A program made the translations under genes and the position numbers. From Butyrivibrio proteoclasticus B316 (GTDB lineage: Bacteria > Bacillota > Clostridia > Lachnospirales > Lachnospiraceae): a stretch of DNA of 64,000 bases. Of this stretch, positions 34,582 through 42,545 are shown piece after piece; the first letter of the stretch is position 1; each line of letters opens with the position of its first letter. Below the pieces are notes generated by a model, which was given only the letters and a program-made list of their open reading frames with translations, had not been told where the DNA came from and made no database searches. The stretch covers positions 2,656,001-2,720,000 of the forward strand of contig NC_014387.1 in NCBI RefSeq assembly GCF_000145035.1, given 5' to 3'.

Positions 34582-34759
34582 TCTTTTCCCTCCGATCTGT
34601 CCTACCTCCGAAACTTTAGAATCGAACGTAAACATTTCGGCAGGTATGCTCGTGTCGCGGCTATAGATGTTCCAGCATATTTCGTGGTAGCATAGTTCTG
34701 CGAATTAATATCGCAGCCTCATCCATCAAAATAAATCACCCGTAGCCTTTTCAAATTGC

Positions 34760-34787
34760 TTATCGGCATACCATAATTAAAACTTTA
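34760..34787 (-). promoter_or_regulatory. Sigma-28 (SigD) promoter of the secreted-protein unit
   Basis: On the minus strand TAAA (34784-34787) and GCCGATAA (34760-34767) are 16 bases apart, and the -35 side reads TAAAGTTTT, matching the flagellar sigma-28 consensus TAAA-N15/16-GCCGATAA. The flagellin promoter at 36264-36291 has the same spacing. The transcript would start near 34750 and carry a leader of about 170 bases with a small hairpin (34698-34716) before ATG 34581. Confidence 0.8.
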
Positions 34788-35006
34788 GATGAACTCTTCG
34801 AAAAAACTATAAAATTCATATTAAGTTTATCGCTGGTGTTTTTTGATTAGTAAACACCACATGTCTTGATGTACTATAACATCAATTTCTTAACACAAAA
34901 TAAACTACATATAAAAAAAGTGAAATATAAGACTTTTTCAAACATTTTATTTCATTTCTTTTTCCCAAAAATGAAATTTAATCCTGCATGTCTTTTCCAG
35001 AAGTAT
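34788..35006. other. AT-rich intergenic region with two weak inverted repeats
   Basis: Between the sigma-28 promoter and the flagellin stop I see no gene. Two imperfect inverted repeats occur: TGGTGTTT/AAACACCA (34834-34841 and 34852-34859) and ATTTCATTT/AAATGAAAT (34949-34957 and 34969-34977). The second lies 30 bases downstream of flagellin and may protect or end its transcript, but neither has a proper T tract. Confidence 0.4.
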
Positions 35007-36227
35007 TTATTGAAGCAAACTGAGTACTCCCTGATTAGTCTGATTAGCCTGAGAAAGAATAGTCTGACCTGCCTGAATCAATATGTTCCTATTAGAGTAG
35101 TTCACCATCTGGTGCGCCATATCAGTGTCTCTTATTCTTGATTCAGCTCCGGTTGTATTCTCAACAACATTATCAAGATTACGTATTGTATGTTCTAGAC
35201 GATTCTGATACGCTCCAAGGTTAGAACGCTCACGGGAAGTAATCTCGATAGCATTTTTGACAGTTTCTATACCTGAAAGCGGGCCTGAGTTATCCCTGGT
35301 TGCAACATTGACATTCCATAAGCCCAGGGAAGATGCATTAACAGGGCTGATCTTAATATCCATTGTCTGCCCGGCTTCTGAGCCAACCTGAAGCTTTAAC
35401 TGGAGTTTGCCAAAGAACTCCATATTAAACTTACCCTCATCAGGGCCGGCAATTTGGTAAGTGATAGATACTGTATAATCATCTGTTGTGTTAGCTTTTG
35501 ATAACCTGCTGGCAATATCTCTGTACACACTTTCCTTGGAAATTGAATATGGATATCTACTTGATCCCGGGATAATTTCATCTATTATATTTCCATCATC
35601 ATCGTAAATCACCTGGTGGGCAGGGGGATTGGGGCCATTTACGCTATAATATGTTTTTTCTGAGCCATTTCCTGTGGTAAGTATGGTACCATCTGACAAT
35701 GGTCTGATTGAATAGCTGGCTAGTGCATTTGATGTAGCCTGTGTAAGAGTCCCACCACTAATGCCATTATAAGCAAGCGTAGGAGACGCAGCCCTTATCA
35801 TTTCCTGTCTGATTCCATTTAAGATTTTTATTTCATTAAAAGTAGTAACACCACCAGTTCTGTCTATTTCACTTTGTAGTGCCTCTATTTCGCTTTGAAT
35901 ATAAGTTTTATCTTCATATGTAAGGGTATCATTTGCAGATTTAACACACAGTTCATTCATTCTCTGAAGCATATCATGAACTTCATTAAGAGCCCCTTCT
36001 GCAATCTGGACTAGAGATATTCCATCCTGAGCATTTTCGGCAGCCTGAGTAAGCCCTCGCACCTGTCGCCTCATCTTCTCGGAAATAGATAGTCCGGCTG
36101 CATCATCTGCAGCTCTATTAATGCGATATCCTGAAGATAGTTTCTCAGATGCCTTGGCCTGGTCTTTGACATTAACATTTAACATTCGGTTGGCGTTCAT
36201 CGCCTCCATGCAATGTTGTATAACCAT
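35007..36227 (-). CDS. Flagellin
   Basis: A 406-residue flagellin, the filament subunit exported by the flagellar type III system. The N-terminal D0/D1 helices (NVKDQAKASEKLSSGYRINR, then DDAAGLSISEKMRRQVRGL) and the C-terminal D1/D0 helices (ENTTGAESRIRDTDMAHQ, ending SQANQTNQGVLSLLQ) are fully conserved. The middle 150-300 is a variable surface domain rich in Ser, Thr and Tyr, suited to glycosylation. AGGAG precedes ATG 36227. A sigma-28 promoter lies 37 bases upstream. No other flagellar gene is in the window, so the main flagellar operon lies elsewhere. The glycan operon nearby may modify this protein. Confidence 0.95.
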   Translation of the reverse strand: MVIQHCMEAMNANRMLNVNVKDQAKASEKLSSGYRINRAADDAAGLSISEKMRRQVRGLTQAAENAQDGISLVQIAEGALNEVHDMLQRMNELCVKSANDTLTYEDKTYIQSEIEALQSEIDRTGGVTTFNEIKILNGIRQEMIRAASPTLAYNGISGGTLTQATSNALASYSIRPLSDGTILTTGNGSEKTYYSVNGPNPPAHQVIYDDDGNIIDEIIPGSSRYPYSISKESVYRDIASRLSKANTTDDYTVSITYQIAGPDEGKFNMEFFGKLQLKLQVGSEAGQTMDIKISPVNASSLGLWNVNVATRDNSGPLSGIETVKNAIEITSRERSNLGAYQNRLEHTIRNLDNVVENTTGAESRIRDTDMAHQMVNYSNRNILIQAGQTILSQANQTNQGVLSLLQ

Positions 36228-36263
36228 ACTCCGGCTCCTAAAAAAGTTTATTATCCATGTATT

Positions 36264-36291
36264 GTATCGGCTATTTTATTGCAATTATTTA
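36264..36291 (-). promoter_or_regulatory. Sigma-28 (SigD) promoter of flagellin
   Basis: On the minus strand TAAA (36288-36291) and GCCGATAC (36264-36271) are separated by 16 bases, the SigD consensus layout, 37 bases before the flagellin ATG. The same arrangement recurs at 34760-34787. Confidence 0.85.
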
Positions 36292-36312
36292 AAACAGGGA
36301 TAATACATACGA

Positions 36313-36347
36313 TAAAAAACCCTTGCACTTTTTCAGCGCAAGGGTTT
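36313..36347 (-). terminator. Rho-independent terminator of the DUF3990 gene
   Basis: On the minus strand AACCCTTGC and GCAAGGGTT (36338-36346 and 36318-36326) form a 9-bp stem with an 11-base loop, followed by a T tract (36314-36319). It lies 22 bases after the DUF3990 stop and just upstream of the flagellin promoter, insulating it. Confidence 0.85.
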
Positions 36348-36368
36348 ACAAGGTATTTACCTTCTATC

Positions 36369-36929
36369 TCACTCTATCTCCATTTCCTTCATAACTCTGG
36401 CAAATTCTGTCTGGTAGAATTTGCTGTCCTCCTGGTGTTTGGCTGCAGCTTCGAGTATCATATCTCTGGTAAGTATCTCACTGGACACAAACTTCAGATT
36501 GTCTGCTGCCTTCTGGGACTTTAATACAATCTGCTGTGAGCAGGGGCCCACCAGCAGAAGCTTCATGGCTTCTTCATCAGATAAGAAGCCACTTGTAATT
36601 ATGCCAAAGGTCTCATAAATAGTGTCATTGGCAATAGGGCCAATGATCAGATCGTAATCGCTGTAAAGATCCGGCATCATCCTTCGGTTGGAAAAGATAT
36701 ATCTAAACCACTCGCTGTCTCTCTTAAACTCTTTTACCTTAAGGGCACTGTCATCAAGTTCATAGTGGTTGACTATAATATCACAGCCATCCTGTTCTCT
36801 TGCCCATCTGTGCGCAAAATCCACATCATCCGTTGTATAAAAGCCCTGTCCGAAATCAGCATTCTTCCTGCCATAGTGAACATCGGGTTTCTCTATGATA
36901 TTGTAGCCTGTATGAAAAAGAATGATCAT
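36369..36929 (-). CDS. DUF3990 family protein (ADP-ribosyltransferase-like fold)
   Basis: A 186-residue DUF3990 protein. Hallmarks are LFHTGYNIIEKPD at the N-terminus, FGQGFYTTDD (34-43) and DYDLIIGPIANDTIY. The family is related to ADP-ribosyltransferases: the HxG/GxGFYTT strand pattern would bind NAD. Members are often paired with a small DUF3791 or similar antitoxin; no such gene is visible here, and neighbours are spaced 55 bases or more away. GAGG precedes ATG 36929 and a terminator follows, so it is a single-gene unit. Activity as a toxin or modifier is inference. Confidence 0.8.
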   Translation of the reverse strand: MIILFHTGYNIIEKPDVHYGRKNADFGQGFYTTDDVDFAHRWAREQDGCDIIVNHYELDDSALKVKEFKRDSEWFRYIFSNRRMMPDLYSDYDLIIGPIANDTIYETFGIITSGFLSDEEAMKLLLVGPCSQQIVLKSQKAADNLKFVSSEILTRDMILEAAAKHQEDSKFYQTEFARVMKEMEIE

Positions 36930-36984
36930 TTCTTTTCCTCGCTTTCAGATAAGCTGCGCCAGTTCTAGTTATAATGCATTTGTA

Positions 36985-38136
36985 TCAATACTTCTCCCAT
37001 GCAGTATAGATATATGCAGGATTCTCGTAGTTTTCATCTGTCTCAAAGAGGAATATACAGTCGTCGCGCCTTGCAATGATGTAGTATTTGAGCACCTCAG
37101 TTCCGTCTTCATAAACTGTCTCTGGATACTTCATAAACATCTTGTTGCCCTTAATATACTCAACATTGGAACCAAGCGCAGTGAATCTGTATCCATTTGT
37201 ATTCCCATCAAAAATGCTGTACTCTCTGCTATTATCAAATTCCTGTATGATGCTCAGGGTTCCGTCCAGTCCGTCAGATGATTTCTTATAAGTATATTCG
37301 CCATAGAACTCGTCCATGGCATCATAAAATGTGTCGCTTCCGTCGTAGGCTATCTTGGGGCTGTCATCTTCTGTGTCAAATTCATGGGAAGCCAGAATCT
37401 CGCCGTATTCTGCTTTAGTAGGAGAATTCATGATCTCTTTCATGAGCTTCTCATACTCATCCATCGTGATCTTCTGTCCTCTATAAGTAAAATCACTGTC
37501 TGAATTATAATAATCATACTCAGCATCCCAGTATTCTGCTGACAGGTTAAAAGAATCTACTTTCTCCCCATCCTGGTTATAACAGTCAAATAAATATATC
37601 TTACGTCCGCCGTGAGATACATCCCTGTGGAAAATGTACATTTTTCCGTCATACTCGACATGTCCAAGTTCGCCTGCGGTTCCCTCTCCCTCAGCAAGTA
37701 CATAATACTCACCATTTCTCTCATCAATATACATTCCGCCATAAGGGCCATTTAAGATAAGTTCATATTTGCCATCATTATCAAGGTCTACTCTCTCATC
37801 GCTTACACTGTAACTCTCCCAGTCATCAGCATCATGAGGGAGCTTATTGTACCATACTTCATATTCATTTCCCTCGTAATTACCTAACGCACTTTTTGTG
37901 CCATCAAGAAACTCCTTATATTCTCCAAGGTCGCTTTTCTCTCCATCTAAAGCCAGATCAAATGAAGCTTCTTTGTCTGGAGCATCTGAATTACCGGTAT
38001 TTGCTGAGGCTCCAGGATTTTTTTCCCAGGAAGCTTCACTAGCAGATTCGTCTGCCTCTCCGTTCTGTAAAAAACTACAACCTGCTAGACTCACAATAAG
38101 TCCAAGACTACATATTAATAAACGATATTTTCTCAT
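36985..38136 (-). CDS. Lipoprotein of unknown function
   Basis: A 383-residue protein with a lipoprotein signal (RLLICSLGLIVSLAGC, Cys20 lipidation site) and a Ser/Glu/Asp-rich linker. The mature domain is rich in Tyr, Asp and Glu, with short beta strands (DLDNDGKYELILNGPYGGMYID, shaped like an EF-hand/FG-GAP calcium site, and GHVEYDGKMYIFHRD). Lachnospiraceae encode many such lipoproteins of unknown role. It lies 71 bases downstream of the Bat operon, with AAGGAG before the start and a weak hairpin in between, so it may partly depend on readthrough. Confidence 0.75.
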   Translation of the reverse strand: MRKYRLLICSLGLIVSLAGCSFLQNGEADESASEASWEKNPGASANTGNSDAPDKEASFDLALDGEKSDLGEYKEFLDGTKSALGNYEGNEYEVWYNKLPHDADDWESYSVSDERVDLDNDGKYELILNGPYGGMYIDERNGEYYVLAEGEGTAGELGHVEYDGKMYIFHRDVSHGGRKIYLFDCYNQDGEKVDSFNLSAEYWDAEYDYYNSDSDFTYRGQKITMDEYEKLMKEIMNSPTKAEYGEILASHEFDTEDDSPKIAYDGSDTFYDAMDEFYGEYTYKKSSDGLDGTLSIIQEFDNSREYSIFDGNTNGYRFTALGSNVEYIKGNKMFMKYPETVYEDGTEVLKYYIIARRDDCIFLFETDENYENPAYIYTAWEKY

Positions 38137-38146
38137 AAAACTCCTT

Positions 38147-38175
38147 AAAAAAAATACTCCTTAACACTTAAGTGT
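38147..38175 (-). terminator. Weak hairpin with T tract after the Bat operon
   Basis: The palindrome ACACTTAAGTGT (38164-38175) can fold into a short stem, and a run of eight T residues (38147-38154, minus strand) follows 9 bases later. The stem is only 4-5 bp, so termination would be partial. Confidence 0.3.
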
Positions 38176-38207
38176 CCACAAAACATGAGCACTTCAAATT
38201 CTTTAAT

Positions 38208-38987
38208 TTACCAAGGCTTATAGCTTCCGCCTTTTTCTCCTATTCCTGCAGCATCCTCGCCATCTCCCTGGCTGCCATACTTATCCAGAAAGTCCTGATC
38301 CTGCCTTCGCTCTTCAAGGGCATCCTTCTTATTCCTGTCAAGCTTATCCTTTTGTCTCTTTTCTTTTTCTGTCTGGTTGTTTGACTTATCACTGTCATCA
38401 GAGTTCTCACCATCGTCCTTATCTTCTTCATCCTGGTTCGGATCATTCTGAGAGTCATCACCATTCGGATTTTGTAGCTGCTCAAGCATTCTGTCGATAT
38501 CTTCCTTGAGCTGCTGGGCATCGTCATCTCTATGCCCCGCTCCATTCTCCGTAGCCCACTTATTGGTCAAAAGGATATCCCTTGCTTTATACAGGATTAC
38601 CTGCGCAGAGTCAAGACTGTCCTGAGTCGTAAGATTATCAAAATCGATACTATAACACATTGAAAGCGCTAGATTGATCCTGATATCGCACTCTTTTTGT
38701 CCCACAGGATAAAGAGATAACGCCCTCGTATAGTAACCTATCGCACTGTTATAATCCTCTTTTTCAAAGGCAACATTTCCAAGATTGTAATATGGCAGGT
38801 AGCTCTCCGGCACATTAAGCGTCAGAAGGCCCTCTTCCTTGGCTGGCTGATAATTCCCCTTTGCATATGAAACTACAAATGAGTGATTGACCAGGATCCG
38901 GCCAAATAGTATTCCGGAAGCAATAGCAAGCGCTAGAAAAAGCGCCAGCAAACCATATATTTTTACAGGAATTTTCTTAAAATCCAT
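38208..38987 (-). CDS. TPR protein of the MoxR-Bat operon (BatE/BatC-like)
   Basis: A 259-residue protein with one N-terminal membrane helix (IYGLLALFLALAIASGILFG), then TPR units (ESYLPYYNLGNVAFEKEDYN, SAIGYYTRALSLYPVG) and a very acidic and charged C-terminus (NGDDSQNDPNQDEEDKDD and a Lys/Arg/Asp-rich tail). Its position last in a MoxR/DUF58/VWA operon matches BatC/BatE of the aerotolerance operons of Bacteroides and Leptospira. AAGGAG precedes ATG 38987. It probably forms a membrane complex with the two VWA proteins. Confidence 0.8.
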   Translation of the reverse strand: MDFKKIPVKIYGLLALFLALAIASGILFGRILVNHSFVVSYAKGNYQPAKEEGLLTLNVPESYLPYYNLGNVAFEKEDYNSAIGYYTRALSLYPVGQKECDIRINLALSMCYSIDFDNLTTQDSLDSAQVILYKARDILLTNKWATENGAGHRDDDAQQLKEDIDRMLEQLQNPNGDDSQNDPNQDEEDKDDGENSDDSDKSNNQTEKEKRQKDKLDRNKKDALEERRQDQDFLDKYGSQGDGEDAAGIGEKGGSYKPW

Positions 38988-39053
38988 ATCATGCTCCTTC
39001 CCACTAATTATATCAAAACCGACATTAAGAATTGCCTATACAGGTAATTCCTC

Positions 39054-40013
39054 TTACAGTCTTCCTTTCCTGATAAACACAATAGTTTCAGCCAGGAGCA
39101 TCATCGCCAGGAGAGCTGCAAAGTAGTAATAAGTATCAATGTATCTCTCAGCGCCATCTCCTTTTTCCACAACTGTAGTACTCTGCTCCTTGATGATCTC
39201 AAGCACTCCGGAAAGAGCAGCATTCCCACTGTTCATGTTCAGATATTTAATATTCATCTCATCAGCAATGCGCTTAAGGTTCTCTTCATCAATTCTGGAA
39301 ATGGCATCGTCATGAGTATCATAATCATAGACATAGTTGTGATTCTCCTTCATCTTGCCACCTGCCTCCGAACCATAGCCAAGAACCGCTCCGGAGTCAA
39401 TGTACTGTGCAAATTCTGCATAGGACATCTCCATATTTGAGTTAGTCACTTCTCCATCACTTATGAAAAAAACTATCGTCTTGCGGTTCTCTTTCTTATT
39501 GGAAGACTGTAAAAGCGCCTCCATATCCTTGTAAGGAGTTGCCAGGTTAGATCCGGATGAATAGTAAGTTTCAGGCGTTGCCATAATATCTACCATATCG
39601 GAAATATACTTAAGGTCCTGGGTAAAAGGCGAAAGCACATGGGCTGTATCATCAAAGGTCACAAGGCCAAAGTTACTGCCTGCAAGCTCAGACAGGATGT
39701 AGTTAACATCTGCCTTGACTCCCTCCATTCTCTCGTTCTTACCATTGTAATCAAGAGCCCACATACTAAGGGTTCCGTCTATTACAAACAAAACATCCAG
39801 GTTCTTGGTAGAGAACTCATAATCTGTCCTGATCGTCACAGGTCTAAGGCCGATGACCAGAACGAGAATATAGATAACAGCCATTCTCCCTATAGAGAAA
39901 AGCTTTTCTAATATAGTTGTCTTATTCCTGACTATAATGTATACAGTCAGCGCCATAAAGGCTACAAACACCAGCAGCATAAGGCCCGGTGGTAAAATAG
40001 GTTTAAATTTCAT
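39054..40013 (-). CDS. VWA-domain membrane protein (BatB-like)
   Basis: About 319 residues: two N-terminal membrane helices, a von Willebrand factor A domain and a C-terminal membrane helix (YIDTYYYFAALLAMMLLAETIVFI). The MIDAS-type metal motif is a DGTLS variant (D79, T81, S83) in VLFVIDGTLSMWA, where canonical VWA domains have DxSxS. ATG 40013 overlaps the stop of the preceding VWA gene in an ATGA junction; the longer frame has no ribosome site. It is the second of two VWA proteins in the operon, presumably forming a heteromeric pair. Confidence 0.85.
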   Translation of the reverse strand: MKFKPILPPGLMLLVFVAFMALTVYIIVRNKTTILEKLFSIGRMAVIYILVLVIGLRPVTIRTDYEFSTKNLDVLFVIDGTLSMWALDYNGKNERMEGVKADVNYILSELAGSNFGLVTFDDTAHVLSPFTQDLKYISDMVDIMATPETYYSSGSNLATPYKDMEALLQSSNKKENRKTIVFFISDGEVTNSNMEMSYAEFAQYIDSGAVLGYGSEAGGKMKENHNYVYDYDTHDDAISRIDEENLKRIADEMNIKYLNMNSGNAALSGVLEIIKEQSTTVVEKGDGAERYIDTYYYFAALLAMMLLAETIVFIRKGRL

Positions 40014-41122
40014 TTCTGCAACACCAATCCTGCCGCACAGGTAAATGCGAGGCATAAAAATAAAGCAACGAAAGCATTCTGAGGCATATCCTGAGTTTCT
40101 CTGGTCATTACCATATTTACCATCATGACCTTCTGTTTCTGAATATCCTGAACTATAGCAGATACCGGCAAATCCGGAGTTCTCACATATAGAAGTCCGC
40201 CCGTCTTGTTAACAGCTCTTTCAAGCTCATTTTTGCAGGCATCATAGTCATAATTTTCAGGATCATAGAAAGCTTCCCTTGATGGAAAAATACTAAATAC
40301 TGTAACCTTCTTGTTCTTGCAATACTCTGCAGCTTCCTTGAGATTCATGATCTGACTGCCAAAAGAATTGAGCTCATTGTCAGTACACATTATGATGACT
40401 CTTGTACGCTCTGTATCCTCTATATAAGGAAAAGAATAGAGTGCAGTGCCAAGTCCTTCACCTATAAGTGATGATCCTCTGCTGGAATTATTAAGAAGTG
40501 TTCCCGCGTCGTAGTACTCAAGCTTCTCTCTGAGCTCTTCGTATCTCTTCTGGACTTCTGAAGGGTACATATAATACTCATAGCCATATACATCGTAAAT
40601 CTCCGTATACAGCTCTTTTTGCATTATAAAGTACTCACTAAGATCATCGAGTTTCTGGGCCACATAGTCATAATCATCTGTAAGAGGCACATAGGTAACG
40701 GTAGATGTATTAAAGATATTGATCCCAATCCTGTCACCTGCAAGTCCCTTGACAACGCCCTTTAGGTAATCTGTCAGCTCTCCATTTAAGTCATACAGCG
40801 AATAAGAAACGTCCATGCAGATGATGATATCTCTTTTCTTAACGCCTGTGTAAACGTCCTGATTCTGATAAGGCCTTGCCACCAGTAAAAGAGCTGACAC
40901 AAAGCTCCCTATCATCCCAATTGCCAGAACTCCTCTTAAAATGTTGTACTTAAGGCTTAATGCTTTATATAATTTAGTTGATTTAAGAAGTGATGTGTTG
41001 GATACTCTGGTCCCGGACACATATCTATCCTTGCCATTTAGTCTAAAGAAAACAGAAACGGCAATACCTATGCCTGCTGCCAATATTCCAACAATGATCA
41101 CCCATTTATTCATCAGCTCCAT
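40010..41122 (-). CDS. VWA-domain membrane protein (BatA-like)
   Basis: A 370-residue protein. N-terminal membrane helices at about 7-26 and 64-82, a VWA domain with intact MIDAS motif DVSYS (104-108, RDIIICMDVSYSLYD) and a C-terminal helix (FVALFLCLAFTCAAGLVL). An inserted acidic, Tyr-rich helical segment (about 170-215) is unusual for the family. ATG 41122 overlaps the upstream gene by 10 bases with GGTGG 7 bases before it. It acts with MoxR and the second VWA protein, perhaps as a chaperone-like membrane complex. Confidence 0.87.
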   Translation of the reverse strand: MELMNKWVIIVGILAAGIGIAVSVFFRLNGKDRYVSGTRVSNTSLLKSTKLYKALSLKYNILRGVLAIGMIGSFVSALLLVARPYQNQDVYTGVKKRDIIICMDVSYSLYDLNGELTDYLKGVVKGLAGDRIGINIFNTSTVTYVPLTDDYDYVAQKLDDLSEYFIMQKELYTEIYDVYGYEYYMYPSEVQKRYEELREKLEYYDAGTLLNNSSRGSSLIGEGLGTALYSFPYIEDTERTRVIIMCTDNELNSFGSQIMNLKEAAEYCKNKKVTVFSIFPSREAFYDPENYDYDACKNELERAVNKTGGLLYVRTPDLPVSAIVQDIQKQKVMMVNMVMTRETQDMPQNAFVALFLCLAFTCAAGLVLQK

Positions 41123-41604
41123 GCTCTGACCACCCCTAAAGCTTTATTACAGGAGCTCATAAAGTCTTTATCCCTTGACCTCTCATCCTCGGCAAATTCA
41201 GGAATATAATACTCCTCCATGAGTCTGTCCAACTGCCTTATCCCAAAAGCTTTGATCTCACTTTTTGTGTAGTTCTCAACATTTAAACCTGTTGCCTCAT
41301 GCACAAAGCCTCTGATTTGGAGGCTGAGTCTCTGATAAGCAGCTCTTTTGTCTATCTGTCTGTTTGCATAGGTCGCTGCAAGGCGCTCCATCTGCTCAGT
41401 ATAATCATTTTTAATCTCATAAAGTTTTCTTGGCGGCGGAACATGGATAGCAGGATTCTTTTTCCTGATAAATCCCTCTATCTTAAGTAGTTTTCTGATC
41501 ACATAAACAAAAATAGCAATACAAGCCGCAGCCAGCAAAAAAGCTATCAAAACCACCCACCAGTAGTATTCAAAGGGCGGCTGTAATGAAACCGTAGTAA
41601 CCAT
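41113..41604 (-). CDS. Single-span membrane protein of the MoxR-Bat operon
   Basis: About 163 residues. The N-terminus is followed by a membrane helix (YYWWVVLIAFLLAAACIAIF) and a charged, helical cytoplasmic domain (PPRKLYEIKNDYTEQMERL). Similar small proteins sit between DUF58 and VWA genes in Bat operons (DUF4381-like). ATG 41604 is chosen because AAAGGT lies 6 bases upstream; the longer frame would start with TTG 41619. It overlaps the DUF58 gene by 35 bases and the next VWA gene by 10. Confidence 0.75.
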   Translation of the reverse strand: MVTTVSLQPPFEYYWWVVLIAFLLAAACIAIFVYVIRKLLKIEGFIRKKNPAIHVPPPRKLYEIKNDYTEQMERLAATYANRQIDKRAAYQRLSLQIRGFVHEATGLNVENYTKSEIKAFGIRQLDRLMEEYYIPEFAEDERSRDKDFMSSCNKALGVVRAWS

Positions 41605-42469
41605 GTCTGTACCTTTCAAGTAAATCTATAGTAGCGTCAATGATCTGACTCTCAGTGCTGATGCAGGTGAGCCCAACTCTGTTCTGCTTGCACAGCTCAG
41701 AAGCTTTCTGCAATATTTCCTTACGAATTCGCAGTTCTTCCTCATGGAGCTTCTTGTTATGGGAAAAGAAAAATCTCTCATACAAAGATAAGTCAGAATC
41801 GTAGGTAATGTCGCCTGTCAGCATAGAATCTTCTATATTTATGATCATAAGATCATGATCTGCGGTTATTCCGCGTAGCATGTTCCCATCAAGGTTATTT
41901 AGTCCATCCATATCAGTGATAAGGAAAATTATCATTTTCTTGTGGACAGTGCTCATGACTTCGCTAAGTACATCAGATAAAGAAGTCTGATGATCAAGAG
42001 TTATCTTTTTTTCCAGATCATAGATGAGCTTCTCCATATGCTCTGGGCCGGATCTGAAAAGACTGATCATTGACTTATTTCCATCAGGATAAGACAAGGC
42101 ATAATCTGCCCCATTTCTTCCCGTTATATAAGCTATTGTTCCAAAGGTCATAAGAGCGAGTTCTCTTTTGGCATCTCCACCCTTTGCATCTCCCAGCATC
42201 TTGGTTCCGCAGTCAACAACGAACATTACGTTATGTCTTCTGTCTGTCATATATCTGCGGACCAGTATGTCTCCCATTCTGGATGAGGATTTCCAGTCGA
42301 TGTCATGGACATCATCGCCAAAGGTGTAAGTCTTAAGGTCATCAAATTCCATACTCCTGCCGCGGTGGATCGAATGAAAGTCACCATCAAGAATATTGGA
42401 GGTTTTCCTGTTGGTATAAAGAGATACTGCTCTTCTTATCCTCGATAAATACTCGTAATCTAGTTTCAT
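41570..42469 (-). CDS. DUF58 domain protein
   Basis: A 299-residue DUF58 protein. The conserved block reads HRGRSMEFDDLKTYTFGDD, then VHDIDWKSSSRMG and LVRRYMTDR, followed by a VWA-like strand VMFVVDCGTKM. DUF58 proteins almost always neighbour a MoxR ATPase and VWA proteins, as here. It likely links the ATPase to the membrane VWA complex. No membrane segment is visible. It lies 76 bases after moxR and overlaps the next gene, supporting one transcript. Confidence 0.9.
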   Translation of the reverse strand: MKLDYEYLSRIRRAVSLYTNRKTSNILDGDFHSIHRGRSMEFDDLKTYTFGDDVHDIDWKSSSRMGDILVRRYMTDRRHNVMFVVDCGTKMLGDAKGGDAKRELALMTFGTIAYITGRNGADYALSYPDGNKSMISLFRSGPEHMEKLIYDLEKKITLDHQTSLSDVLSEVMSTVHKKMIIFLITDMDGLNNLDGNMLRGITADHDLMIINIEDSMLTGDITYDSDLSLYERFFFSHNKKLHEEELRIRKEILQKASELCKQNRVGLTCISTESQIIDATIDLLERYRHGYYGFITAAL

Positions 42470-42545
42470 CTTATTATTCCTGACATATCAGATTAAATAT
42501 GTATCGTCACTCATAGTTCTGTACATTCCTAGCTTCCTCTAATAT

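Noticed and set aside
34620..34740. Leader of the sigma-28 unit as a cyclic-di-GMP riboswitch
   Set aside because: A small hairpin (34698-34716) exists, but the conserved c-di-GMP-I or -II core sequences were not found.
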